From Verrucomicrobiota bacterium (GTDB taxonomy: Bacteria; Verrucomicrobiota; Kiritimatiellia; SS1-B-03-39; UBA6053), in the NCBI GenBank assembly GCA_020831625.1, contig JAFIGD010000043.1:1-43849 (forward strand): a DNA stretch of 43,849 nt, in the 5' to 3' direction. Under the pieces are notes generated by a model. It was not told where the DNA came from. It ran no database searches and worked only from the letters and a program-made list of their open reading frames with translations. The position numbers and the translations under genes are program-made. Positions 34,018 to 42,644 of this stretch are shown here, piece after piece (position 1 is the stretch's first letter; every line of letters begins with the position of its first letter).

Positions 34018-34581
34018 TCATGAACCCAACAGCCGGATCGCTTCGGGGTAGATGCGGTGTTCTTCGGCGAGGATGCGGGCACTGAGGGTGGCTTCGGTGT
34101 CGTCGGGGTGGACGGGGACGACGGCCTGGGTGAGGATGGGGCCGGCGTCGAGGTCCTGGGTGACGAGGTGCACGGTGCAACCGCTGAATTTGACCCCGGC
34201 CTCGAGGGCCTGGCGCTGGGGGTGCAGGCCTTTGAAGGCGGGGAGCAGGGAGGGGTGAATGTTGAGAATGCGCCCGGCAAAGCGGTCGATGAAGTAGGGG
34301 GTGAGGATGCGCATGAAGCCGGCGAGAACGATCCATTGGCATCCGGCGGCGTCGAGGGCGTCTCCAGCGGCGCGCTCAAAGGCTTCGCGGTCGGTTTTGT
34401 CGTAGGGCAGGGCGCGGGCGTCGATGCCGTGTTCGCGGGCGATGGCGAGCGCCGGGGCCTGTTGGCGGTCGCTGAGGAGGAGGTGGATGCGGGCGTCCAG
34501 GGTTCCGGCTTCGATTTCGCGCTGAATGGCCTGAAAATTCGAGCCCCGTCCGGAGGCGAGGACGCCGAGGCGGACGGTCAT
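34018..34581 (-). CDS. purN: Phosphoribosylglycinamide formyltransferase
   Basis: 187 residues. PurN transfers a formyl group from 10-formyl-THF to GAR, the third step of IMP synthesis. Visible motifs: the N-terminal Rossmann start LGVLASGRGSNFQAI, LAGFMRILTPYFIDRF, the active-site NIHPSLLPAF with Asn and His, and HLVTQDLDAGPIL with the catalytic Asp. The start MTVRLGVLASG at 34581 is chosen: it shares ATGA with the purM stop (34578-34581), so translation is coupled. Frames starting further upstream belong to the purM shadow. Confidence 0.97.
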   Translation of the reverse strand: MTVRLGVLASGRGSNFQAIQREIEAGTLDARIHLLLSDRQQAPALAIAREHGIDARALPYDKTDREAFERAAGDALDAAGCQWIVLAGFMRILTPYFIDRFAGRILNIHPSLLPAFKGLHPQRQALEAGVKFSGCTVHLVTQDLDAGPILTQAVVPVHPDDTEATLSARILAEEHRIYPEAIRLLGS

Positions 34582-35579
34582 GCCCAGGGCACCTGGATGT
34601 CGATGGTTCCGGTGCTTGTCACGGCGCCGAGCAGTTCGGCTTCCGGCAGGGCGGCCCGGGCGGCCTGGAGATCCTCCGGTTTGAGGACAATCATCCAGCC
34701 GATGCCCATGTTGAAGGCGTGGAGGGCGTCTTCGAGCTGAATGGCGTCGACAATGCGGCGGGCGGCGGGGTTTTTCCATTCGGGCAGGGTGAGGTCGGCT
34801 CCGAGGCCTTCGCCGAGGATGCGGCAGAAGTTGCCGCGAATGCCGCCGCCGGTGATGTGGGCCATACCGCGGGGGCGGATGCCGGCGTTGCGCAGGGCCA
34901 TGACTTCGGGATAGTAGATCCGGGTGGGGGCGAGCAGGTCGGGGATCAATTCTTCGGGAATCAGATCCGGATCGTTGGCCATGAGTTTGCGGACGAGGCT
35001 GAAGCCGTTGGCGTGCACACCGTTGGAGGGAATGCCGAGAATGATGTCTCCGGCGGCAATGTCGGCGGGGTCGAGAATTTCCTCTTTTTCGGCCACGCCG
35101 ACGACGAAGCCGCTGAGTTCGAGGATGTTTTCATGGACGAGTCCGGGCATTTCCGCGGTTTCACCGCCGGCGAGAATGCAGTCGCAGTCGGCCAGAGCGC
35201 GGGTCAGTCCGTCGATCATGCGGGCGATGGGGGCCTCGCTGACGTTGTGGATGCCGACGTAATCGAGAAAGAGGACCGGGAGGGCGTTGGAGGTGAGGAC
35301 GTCATTGACGTTCATGCCGACGAGGTCGACTCCGGCGGTTTCCGGCATGTCGTGCTTCATCAGCAGTTCGATTTTGGTGCCGACGCCGTCGCAGGCGACC
35401 TGAATGACCGGGCGTTTCCAGGGGCTGAGGTCAAAACTGGCCGCAAAGAGGCCGAAGGACTGCATGAGTTTGTGTTTGGTCTCGGTGCGGGAGCGGAGGA
35501 TGCCGATGCCTTCGACAATTTCATCGGCTTTTTCGGTGTCCACACCGGCGTCTTTGTAGGAAAGATTTTGTTTTTTCAT
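34578..35579 (-). CDS. purM: Phosphoribosylformylglycinamidine cyclo-ligase
   Basis: 333 residues. PurM makes AIR from FGAM with ATP, the fifth step of purine synthesis. It begins MKKQNLSYKDAGVD (family consensus YKDAGVDxxxG), and contains ACDGVGTKIELL, VGMNVNDVLTSNALPVLFLDY, CILAGGETAEMPGL, GIPSNGVHANGFSLVRK and AHITGGGIRGNFCRIL, all diagnostic. An upstream in-frame extension to 35720 lies within purF and is not used. The gap to purF is 4 bp. Confidence 0.97.
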   Translation of the reverse strand: MKKQNLSYKDAGVDTEKADEIVEGIGILRSRTETKHKLMQSFGLFAASFDLSPWKRPVIQVACDGVGTKIELLMKHDMPETAGVDLVGMNVNDVLTSNALPVLFLDYVGIHNVSEAPIARMIDGLTRALADCDCILAGGETAEMPGLVHENILELSGFVVGVAEKEEILDPADIAAGDIILGIPSNGVHANGFSLVRKLMANDPDLIPEELIPDLLAPTRIYYPEVMALRNAGIRPRGMAHITGGGIRGNFCRILGEGLGADLTLPEWKNPAARRIVDAIQLEDALHAFNMGIGWMIVLKPEDLQAARAALPEAELLGAVTSTGTIDIQVPWA

Positions 35580-35583
35580 AGGC

Positions 35584-37092
35584 TTAGGCCCGTCGGGGCA
35601 TGGGGAGGGGAAGCTGTTGCTGGGATTTGGCGGTGTCGTTGCGCTGGCCCTCGATATCGCGCAGGTATTGCGGGGTGACATCGCCGGTGAGGTAGACCCC
35701 GTCGAAACAGGAGGATTCACATTTGCCGATGGCGTCGTTTCCGGCGCGGACGGAGGATTCGAGGGCGTCGAGATCCTGATAGATCACGCCGTCGGCTCCG
35801 ATTTCTTTGGCAATCTGGCTTTCGTCGCGACCGTGGGCGATCAGTTCGTAGGAGGCGGGCATGTCGATGCCGTAGACGTTGGGAAAGCGGACCGGCGGAG
35901 CGGCGGAGGCCATGTAGACGGCTTTGGCGCCGGCTTCGCGGGCCATTTGCACGATCTGCTGGGAGGTGTTGCCGCGGACAATGCTGTCATCCACGAGGAG
36001 GACGGTTTTGCCGTCGAATTCCAGGGGAATGGGGCTGAGTTTTTTGCGGATGCTGCTGCGGCGCTCTTTTTGGCCGGGCATGATAAAGGTGCGGCCGATA
36101 TAGCGGTTTTTAATGAAGCCTTCGCGGTATTTGACCCCGAGATGGAAGGAGATGGGCAGGGCGCTGGTGCGGCTGGTGTCGGGGATGGGGATGACGACAT
36201 CGAAATCGACATCGGCCCAGACGCGGGCGATTTTTTCGGCGAGGCTTTCGCCCATGCGCAGCCGGGCCTTGTAGACCGAAACGCCGTCGATAATGCTGTC
36301 GGGACGGGCGAGGTAGACGAATTCGAAGACGCAGGGGTGCAGGCTCGGGTTTTCGGCGCACTGCTCGCTGTAGAGGTTGCCGGCCATGTCGATGAGAATA
36401 CATTCGCCGGGGGCGACATCCCGGACCAGGGTGTAGCCGTTGGCGTGGAGGGCGACGCTTTCGCTGGCGACCATGTGGCTGATAAAGCCGCCCGGATCCT
36501 GGCGGCGGCCGATGACCAGCGGGCGGATGCCGTTCGGGTCGCGGAAGGCGACGATGCCGTAGCCGAGGATCATGCCGATGGCGGCGTAGGCACCGTGACA
36601 GCGTTTATGCACCGCGCGGACCGCGTCGAACACGTCCTCCTGCACCAGGCGCAGGCGGCCGCGCTCCGCGAGTTCGTGGGCGAAGACGTTGAGGAGGACT
36701 TCGGAGTCACTGTTGGTGTTCAGGTGGCGCAGATCGTTGGTGAACAGCTCTTCGGTCAGTTGGCGGGTGTTGGTGAGGTTGCCGTTGTGGGCGAGGACCA
36801 GGCCGTAGGGGGAATTGACGTAGAAGGGCTGGGCTTCGGTGCAGGAGGCCCCGCCGGCGGTGGGGTAGCGGCAGTGGGCCACGCCCATGCTCCCCTTTAA
36901 TTCCAGCATTTCGGCGTCGTTGAAGACGTCGCGCACCAGACCGTTTTCTTTTTGCAGGTAGAGGCGGCTGCCGTCGCAGGTGGCGATGCCGGCGGCGTCC
37001 TGACCGCGGTGCTGAATCATCAGCAGCGCGTCATAGAGGTTCAGCGCGGCGCGCTCCTCGGGGCGATTGACGACTCCAACGATACCGCACAT
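35584..37092 (-). CDS. purF: Amidophosphoribosyltransferase
   Basis: 502 residues. PurF catalyses the first committed step of purine synthesis, PRPP plus glutamine to phosphoribosylamine. After loss of Met1, Cys2 (MCGIVGVVN) is the N-terminal nucleophile of the glutaminase half; GMGVAHCRYPTAG-like and LAHNGNLTNTRQL segments follow. The C-terminal transferase half has the PRPP loop VLLVDDSIVRGNTSQQIVQ. No propeptide precedes Cys2, as in the E. coli type. First gene of the purF-purM-purN operon. Confidence 0.98.
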   Translation of the reverse strand: MCGIVGVVNRPEERAALNLYDALLMIQHRGQDAAGIATCDGSRLYLQKENGLVRDVFNDAEMLELKGSMGVAHCRYPTAGGASCTEAQPFYVNSPYGLVLAHNGNLTNTRQLTEELFTNDLRHLNTNSDSEVLLNVFAHELAERGRLRLVQEDVFDAVRAVHKRCHGAYAAIGMILGYGIVAFRDPNGIRPLVIGRRQDPGGFISHMVASESVALHANGYTLVRDVAPGECILIDMAGNLYSEQCAENPSLHPCVFEFVYLARPDSIIDGVSVYKARLRMGESLAEKIARVWADVDFDVVIPIPDTSRTSALPISFHLGVKYREGFIKNRYIGRTFIMPGQKERRSSIRKKLSPIPLEFDGKTVLLVDDSIVRGNTSQQIVQMAREAGAKAVYMASAAPPVRFPNVYGIDMPASYELIAHGRDESQIAKEIGADGVIYQDLDALESSVRAGNDAIGKCESSCFDGVYLTGDVTPQYLRDIEGQRNDTAKSQQQLPLPMPRRA

Positions 37093-37534
37093 GGATCAGA
37101 AACAAGGGTGCGGGTTGCGGGAGGGGCTCGTGAGAGAGACGGAAGGGACGGGTTCAGCGGGCGGGAGATCGGGTCGCATCAGGGCCTTCGGGTTGGTGTT
37201 GCGTGAAACGGAGGGCGACTTATATCGTCTGGTGTGTCTCAATCAAGTTTAAACCTGATTTCAGCGGATGAGATTGTGGCACACAAGCTCAAGAGCCTGA
37301 CCTCAATGGACAGCAAAGTCATCAAGGAACGGGCTTTCACCTCGATTAAGTGTTGCATTAATCCTCTTTATGACGATACGGCTTCGATTACAGGGTGTTC
37401 CCGCTTTTTGTCCAGTGATTGAGGGTGAGAACCTTCAGGAGCGGTTTCGCGGCGGGCAAGATGCCGGGATTTGCTTCAACGGTTTGAAGGGTTTGGAACT
37501 GGTTATTTTCCGGGCGTTTTTCTAGTAGAGCGGT
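37093..37534. other. Intergenic region between purF and the sulfatase cluster
   Basis: 442 bp. Its left third is the GC-rich purF leader with the candidate promoter at 37219-37246. The right two thirds are AT-richer and carry a 62-codon open frame (GTG 37234 to 37422) that matches nothing I know and has no Shine-Dalgarno. No repeats of the families seen elsewhere in the window were found. The promoter of the plus-strand sulfatase operon must lie here, but no convincing hexamer pair was found. Confidence 0.5.
37219..37246 (-). promoter_or_regulatory. Candidate promoter of the purFMN operon
   Basis: On the minus strand TTGATT (37241-37246) and TATAAG (37219-37224) are 16 nt apart. The leader to the purF ATG would be about 120 nt long. 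I see no purine riboswitch or PUR-box pattern in it. Confidence 0.45.
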
Positions 37535-38797
37535 ATGTCGAATTTCAATTTTGTGTATATCGTTTGTCATGATCTCGGGCGGGCCATGGGGTGCTACGGC
37601 GCGTCGGTGCCCACGCCGAATCTGGACCGTTTTGCAGCGGAGTCGGTCCGCTTCACGCGTGCGCACTGCGCCTCGCCGGCCTGCTCGCCGTCACGGGCCT
37701 GCGCGATGAGCGGACTGCATGCGCACCGCAGCGGTGCGGTCGGCCTCTCCCACATGGGCTGGCCGCTGGATTTGAAATGGACCACCACGGTGGATGATTT
37801 CAATGCGGCGGGCTATCAGACGATTCTCTCCGGGATCAATCACGAGCGCCACCCGCGCACGGACCGTTATGAGACCGATCTGACAAAAGACTGGGCGGAC
37901 TGGAACAGCGACCGCGCCGTGGACAACGCGCTGCGCGCGCTGGCGGAGCGGGGCAGGTCGAGACCTTTCTATTTGAACATCGCCACCCAGGAGCCGCACG
38001 CCTGCACCTGGCCCGCCGTGGGCGGACGTATTCCGGCTTTGCCGGAGGATACGCCGGTCTGGGATCCGCCGGGGATGCCGGATTATCCGGGAAAGGAGGA
38101 TGATTTCAGACGGTTCGCCGCCTCCATTGCGTTTATGGATCATCATATCGGCCGTTTTTTGAGGGGACTGGACGAACTCGGACTGCGCGACAGCACGGTG
38201 GTGGTGTTCACGACCGATCACGGAATCTCCGGTCCGCGCGCCAAAGGCACACTCTACGGACTCGGCACCGAGATCGCCCTGCTGCTGCGGCTGCCCGACG
38301 GACGGCATGCGGGCGAAACCCGGAACACCCTCCTCAGCAACCTGGATTTTCGACCCGCCTGGTGCGAGGCGTGCGGGCTTCCGCAGCCGGAGGGGATCGA
38401 CGGCAAATCGTTCTGGCCCGCAATTGATGCTCCGGATGCGCCTCACCGCGACCACCTCTATTTGGAGCGGAATTATCACGGGGAAAAACTGCGTCCGGAG
38501 GATGAGGGCTGGGTGGACCTTTACGACCCGATTCGCGCCATCCGCACGCCGGAACACCTGTACCTCCGGTTCTACCGTCCCGATGCCTGGCCGGAGGTGA
38601 CGCGTCCGGAGGAAGAACTATACGATGTGGCCGCGGACCCCGCGGAAACCCTGCCGCTGCGGGATGAAGCCCTTGCAAAAGGATTCCGCAGACGGTTGGA
38701 GGCGGAGGCTGAACTTCTCGGGGACTTTGTGCCCGGTCCGCCGCCGGAACGCCCGGAAGAACCCGGATGGGGGCCGAACTGGCACAGGGTTTCCTAA
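37535..38797 (+). CDS. Formylglycine-dependent sulfatase
   Basis: 420 residues. Type-I sulfatase fold: metal-binding region FVYIVCHDLG near the start, PTPNLDRFAAESVRFTRAHC, and the maturation motif Cys50-Ser-Pro-Ser-Arg54, where Cys50 is oxidised to formylglycine; FTTDHGISG holds the second metal-ligand pair. The C-terminal part carries the usual EELYDVAADPAET. There is no signal peptide, so it is probably cytoplasmic and acts on imported oligosaccharide or small sulfated substrates. It is shorter than most secreted sulfatases. The anaerobic maturase that converts Cys is not in the window. First gene of the plus-strand cluster, 85 bp before the next. Confidence 0.93.
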   Translation: MSNFNFVYIVCHDLGRAMGCYGASVPTPNLDRFAAESVRFTRAHCASPACSPSRACAMSGLHAHRSGAVGLSHMGWPLDLKWTTTVDDFNAAGYQTILSGINHERHPRTDRYETDLTKDWADWNSDRAVDNALRALAERGRSRPFYLNIATQEPHACTWPAVGGRIPALPEDTPVWDPPGMPDYPGKEDDFRRFAASIAFMDHHIGRFLRGLDELGLRDSTVVVFTTDHGISGPRAKGTLYGLGTEIALLLRLPDGRHAGETRNTLLSNLDFRPAWCEACGLPQPEGIDGKSFWPAIDAPDAPHRDHLYLERNYHGEKLRPEDEGWVDLYDPIRAIRTPEHLYLRFYRPDAWPEVTRPEEELYDVAADPAETLPLRDEALAKGFRRRLEAEAELLGDFVPGPPPERPEEPGWGPNWHRVS

Positions 38798-38834
38798 TGC
38801 GGACTCCCGTCCGCAAGCGGAAATCACAGATATT

Positions 38835-38864
38835 CGATTACGATTACGATCACGATTACGATTA
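38835..38864 (+). repeat. CGATTA hexamer array
   Basis: Five tandem CGATTA hexamers, the third being CGATCA, directly upstream of the AMP-ligase gene. The AGGAAAAGAAAGA that follows may act as its Shine-Dalgarno region. Hexamer count could vary between strains by slippage. Confidence 0.9.
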
Positions 38865-38882
38865 GGAAAAGAAAGAACGCAG

Positions 38883-40922
38883 ATGACCCTGTCATTTCCA
38901 AAACGATTGACTCAACTCGACCCCGCCCGCACCGCTCTGCGCGACGCCACCGGGTCCCATACTTACGGCGAACTGCTGGAGGCCTCCGCACGTTTCGCGG
39001 GGATTCTTCATTCGTCACTCGTCACTCAACACTCGAACTTCCCTGCGCCACGCATAGCCTTCCTGGTGACGCCGGGTTTCGAATATGTGCTGGTGCAGTG
39101 GGCGGTCTGGCGGGCGGGCGGCATCGCGGTGCCGCTTTGCATTCAGCATCCGGAGCCGGAACTGCGGCATGTCGTCGAGGATTCGGGGGCGGAGATTCTG
39201 GTGGCCTCAAGGGAATACGCTGACCGATTAACCCCTTTGCTGAAGCACGGACAGAAGCTGATTCTCTCATCGGAGTGGCGGAACGGAGCGTTGGTGGAGG
39301 TTTCGCCGCCGAGTCCCGGGGACGGCGCGATGATGATCTACACCAGCGGCACCACCGGGAAGCCCAAGGGGGCGCTGACCACGCACGCGGGCCTCGCGGC
39401 GCAGATTCGCAGTCTGTCGGAGGCCTGGGAATGGACACCGGAGGACCGCATCCTGCTCTTTTTGCCCCTGCACCATGTGCACGGGGTGGTGAACGTGCTG
39501 GGATGCGCCCTGTGGAACGGCGCGTTTTGCGATATTCTGTCCGCGTTCGACGCGGAAACGGTCTGGCGGAGGGTTTGCGACGGCGATTTGACGGTGTTTA
39601 TGGCGGTGCCGACGATCTATGCTCGGTTGCTGGCAGCGTGGGATGCGTCCGACGAGGCGGAGCGCAAGGCTTTCCGGGCGGGGTGCGGAAACATGCGGCT
39701 GATGGTCAGCGGTTCGGCCGCCCTTCCGGCGCCGATGTTTCACCGCTGGCGGGAGATCAGCGGGCATACGCTGCTGGAGCGTTACGGGATGACCGAGATC
39801 GGCATGGCGCTTTCCAATCCCCTGCATGGGGAGCGTCTGCCCGGCACGGTGGGAACGCCGCTGCCCGGTGTGGAGGCGCGGCTGGACCGCCGGGAGGGGG
39901 AAGAAGCCGGCGAGATTCAGGTGCGCGGTCCCGCCGTCTTTGCGGGGTATTGGAACCGTCCGGAGGCGACGGCGGAAAGTTTCACGGCGGACGGCTGGTT
40001 CAAAACCGGAGACATCGCGGTTTGTGAAAACGGCGTGTACCGTATCCTCGGCCGAAACTCCGTGGACATCATTAAAAGCGGCGGGTTTAAAATTTCGGCG
40101 CTGGAGATTGAGACGGAGCTGCTGGGGTATCCGGAAATTGAGCAGGCCGCGGTGGTGGGGGTGCCCGACCCGGAATGGGGCGAACGGGTGGCCGCCGCCG
40201 TGGTGCTGAAAGCCGGGTGCGCACTCACGCTGTCCGAGCTCCGTGCAAGAGGAAAATCCCGCTTGGCCGTTTACAAACTGCCTTCCCGTTTAAAGGTGGT
40301 GGAGGGGCTGCCCCGCAACGCCATGGGAAAGGTGGTCAAGCCGGAGGTGAAAAAACTCTTCCGCAAAACGTTGCTGCTGATTGGAAGCTCCATCATGGAG
40401 CAGTGGGGGCAGCCGGATGAGCTGGCTCCGGATCTGCGGGTGCTGAACCGGGCCGTCGGGGGGAGCATCACCACCGACTGGATTGACCGCATCGCTCCGC
40501 TGCTTCGTGAGGTGACCCCGGATTTTCTTCTGTGTTACGTCGGCAGCAACGATGTCGGGCGCGGACGGAAACGGGAGGAAATTGTCAGGGATCTGTTGCG
40601 GGTGCGGGAACAAATCACCTGCCCGTTCGGGTATCTCTCGATCATCAAATGTCCGCAGCGAGACGGAAGGCATGACGAAATCGCGGAGGTCTGCGCCGCC
40701 ATTCGCGGTGCCCTGCCGCCGGAGGATCTCTGGATCGACACCGACCCGGTGTTCCTTCCCGGCGGCCAGCCGGTGCCCGAATACTACGTTGAGGACCAAC
40801 TCCACCTGACCTCCGGGGCGTATACGGCTCTCCTGGCATACGCAAAGCCCCGGGTGGCGGTCTGGGTGCAAAGCGGCTGCGCATCGGAAAAACGCCTCCC
40901 CGGCGGAACCGCAACCGGATGA
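38883..40922 (+). CDS. Acyl-CoA synthetase (AMP-forming) fused to a C-terminal SGNH/GDSL hydrolase
   Basis: 679 residues from ATG 38883; the open frame reaches 38625, but that part overlaps the sulfatase in another frame. Residues 1 to about 490 are an ANL-family ligase: phosphate loop IYTSGTTGKPKGAL (near 151-164), LERYGMTEIGMAL, GWFKTGD, the hinge ILGRNSVDIIKSGGFKIS and the catalytic Lys in PRNAMGKVVK. It most resembles malonyl-CoA or short-chain acyl-CoA synthetases. From about residue 497 follows a complete SGNH esterase: block I LLIGSSIMEQW (Ser503 nucleophile), block II NRAVGGSITTDW (Gly), block III YVGSNDVG (Asn), block V EDQLHLT with Asp638 and His641. No signal peptide. The fusion suggests that the esterase frees an acid which the ligase activates, an inference. 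An 11-residue in-frame insertion from a repeat lies at residues 43-53. Confidence 0.9.
   Translation: MTLSFPKRLTQLDPARTALRDATGSHTYGELLEASARFAGILHSSLVTQHSNFPAPRIAFLVTPGFEYVLVQWAVWRAGGIAVPLCIQHPEPELRHVVEDSGAEILVASREYADRLTPLLKHGQKLILSSEWRNGALVEVSPPSPGDGAMMIYTSGTTGKPKGALTTHAGLAAQIRSLSEAWEWTPEDRILLFLPLHHVHGVVNVLGCALWNGAFCDILSAFDAETVWRRVCDGDLTVFMAVPTIYARLLAAWDASDEAERKAFRAGCGNMRLMVSGSAALPAPMFHRWREISGHTLLERYGMTEIGMALSNPLHGERLPGTVGTPLPGVEARLDRREGEEAGEIQVRGPAVFAGYWNRPEATAESFTADGWFKTGDIAVCENGVYRILGRNSVDIIKSGGFKISALEIETELLGYPEIEQAAVVGVPDPEWGERVAAAVVLKAGCALTLSELRARGKSRLAVYKLPSRLKVVEGLPRNAMGKVVKPEVKKLFRKTLLLIGSSIMEQWGQPDELAPDLRVLNRAVGGSITTDWIDRIAPLLREVTPDFLLCYVGSNDVGRGRKREEIVRDLLRVREQITCPFGYLSIIKCPQRDGRHDEIAEVCAAIRGALPPEDLWIDTDPVFLPGGQPVPEYYVEDQLHLTSGAYTALLAYAKPRVAVWVQSGCASEKRLPGGTATG
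39009..39037 (-). repeat. Dispersed GAGTGAC-type repeat embedded in frame in the AMP-ligase gene
   Basis: On the minus strand, 18 nt (AGTGACGAGTGACGAATG, 39009-39026) are identical to 218-235 and 27506-27523, followed by TTCGAGTGTTG-like sequence as in the 27.5-kb copy. It encodes His-Ser-Ser-Leu-Val-Thr-Gln-His-Ser-Asn-Phe on the plus strand, in a surface loop between the first helix and the RIAFLV strand of the ligase, without disturbing the frame. Confidence 0.8.
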
Positions 40923-40929
40923 CATCATC

Positions 40930-42597
40930 ATGCGCCCTAATGTTCTCCTGATTCAATGTGACGACCTGGGACCCGACGATCTCGGACTGGACGGCCCGCA
41001 CACGCCCAACCTGCTCACGCTTGAGGAGGAAGCCTTCTCCGCAAAAGATTTCAGCGTGCAGCCGGTCTGTTCTCCCTCGCGCGCGGCGCTGATGACCGGC
41101 CGGCATCCGCTGCGCGCGGGCGTGAGTCATGTTCACGGAGGCAAAGATTTTCTTCATCCCGGAGAGCGCACGCTCGCCGGGCGGTTTCAGGCCGCGGGCT
41201 ATGCGACCGGCATGTGGGGAAAGTGGCATTTGGGCCATACCGAAGGGTATTTTCCCTGGCAGCGCGGGTTCGATGAGGCTTACATGGCGGATCTGTACAA
41301 ACACCGTCAAACGAAAGGGAGCTTGAACGGCGCGCCCAGGGCCTCTGAAAAGTGGGCGGACGAGGAAATCGTCGGTTTGGCACTGGATTTTATCCATCGA
41401 CACCGGGATCAGCGCTGGTTCGCCTATTTGCCCACCCTGACACCGCACACGCCCCACGACGCACCGGAACACTGGGTGCGGTTTCATGTGGAGCGCGGCT
41501 GTCCCCCCGGACTGGCGGTGAACCGGGCCATGATTTCGTTTCTGGACGAGCAGATTGGGCGTCTTCTGGAGGGACTGCGCGCGGAGGGGCTTGCCGACGA
41601 CACCCTGGTGGTGTTTATGAGCGATCACGGCCCCGCGATCGCGGCCAATGAACTTGATGACACCGACCGCCGCCTGCGGAACCGTTCCGGCCGCCGGGGA
41701 TGGAAAGGGGATTTGTATGAGAACGGGGTGCAGTCTCCGCTGATGATCCGGCTGCCCGGCCGCATTGCGCCGCGTGTTTGTCGGGAACCGCTGCAACTGC
41801 TGGATGTCCCCCCCACACTCCTGGCACTGTGCGGTCTTCCCGCAGAGGATCTGGAGGAGGGACGTTCGTTTGCAGACAGTTTGCTGGAGGGAATTCCGCA
41901 TGAGACTGGGGACATCTTCACCTACGCCCACCGCGGCTGGCTCACCACGGGGCCGCCGTATTCCCTTTCCGGCATTCCCGGCGAGTACGATCCCGGCCCG
42001 CCCGGATCCTTTGAAGAGCAGTCCCTGTCGCTTCGCAGGGGCCGCATGAAGCTCATTTTCAATCCGGAGTTCACTTCAAACGGAAAAAGCGTCCTGTATA
42101 ATTTGTCCGCGGATCCCTGCGAACGTGACGATCTTTCAGATGCCCTGCCGGAACTTTGTGAGCAAATGACGGAGGATCTGCGCCGCTGGTGGGCGTCGGT
42201 TCTCCGCGAACCGCACGCGTTCCAACCGCCGGTGCTGCGGATGCGTTCCGGAGAGAACCGTTTTCCCGCCAATCTGCCGTCCGCCGTGTGCGGAGGCACG
42301 GTGAATTGTGTGAACGGGGTGCAGGGCTGGGACAAGGAAGGCAGCTGCATCACGTATCAGATACACGCCAGCGTCACCGGAACCGCCACGCTCAGCCTTC
42401 TGGATCCGAAAGGCCGTGCCGTGGAGGGTGCCTGGGAATGTAGACTCCCCGATACGGAAATCCAAGGGCAAAGCGTCAACGGCACTCTCGCGGATATTCC
42501 TCTGCACGCGGGCCTGCAGCGGCTGGAATTCCGCGCGGTGCGTGTGCCCGCCCATACACGCCTGGCCAGCTTGAGGTCCTATATTTCAAGAGTTTGA
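40930..42597 (+). CDS. Formylglycine-dependent sulfatase with C-terminal extension
   Basis: 555 residues. Metal site and maturation motifs: NVLLIQCDDLGPDDLG, Cys47-Ser-Pro-Ser-Arg51 in VCSPSRAALMTGRHP (formylglycine signature), GMWGKWHLGH with the catalytic Lys/His, and VFMSDHGPAIAA with Asp-His. From about residue 430 a beta-rich C-terminal part (SAVCGGTVNCVNGVQGWDKE, ATLSLLDPKGRAVEG) looks like a carbohydrate-binding or accessory sandwich. No signal peptide is seen, as in the sulfatase upstream, so cytoplasmic action is inferred. It begins 7 bp after the AMP-ligase stop, so it is in the same operon. Substrate unknown. Confidence 0.93.
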   Translation: MRPNVLLIQCDDLGPDDLGLDGPHTPNLLTLEEEAFSAKDFSVQPVCSPSRAALMTGRHPLRAGVSHVHGGKDFLHPGERTLAGRFQAAGYATGMWGKWHLGHTEGYFPWQRGFDEAYMADLYKHRQTKGSLNGAPRASEKWADEEIVGLALDFIHRHRDQRWFAYLPTLTPHTPHDAPEHWVRFHVERGCPPGLAVNRAMISFLDEQIGRLLEGLRAEGLADDTLVVFMSDHGPAIAANELDDTDRRLRNRSGRRGWKGDLYENGVQSPLMIRLPGRIAPRVCREPLQLLDVPPTLLALCGLPAEDLEEGRSFADSLLEGIPHETGDIFTYAHRGWLTTGPPYSLSGIPGEYDPGPPGSFEEQSLSLRRGRMKLIFNPEFTSNGKSVLYNLSADPCERDDLSDALPELCEQMTEDLRRWWASVLREPHAFQPPVLRMRSGENRFPANLPSAVCGGTVNCVNGVQGWDKEGSCITYQIHASVTGTATLSLLDPKGRAVEGAWECRLPDTEIQGQSVNGTLADIPLHAGLQRLEFRAVRVPAHTRLASLRSYISRV

Positions 42598-42644
42598 ATT
42601 TTCCGGGAATCGAAAATGCGGACGGTGCAGTATATGGATAGGGC

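Noticed and set aside
37234-37422. 62-codon frame between purF and the sulfatase
   Set aside because: No Shine-Dalgarno, no recognisable family, overlaps the probable purF promoter; not listed as a gene.
38625-38882. N-terminal extension of the AMP-ligase frame
   Set aside because: It overlaps the sulfatase 3' end in another frame, reads as Arg-rich shadow sequence and passes through the hexamer array; the ligase fold begins after ATG 38883.
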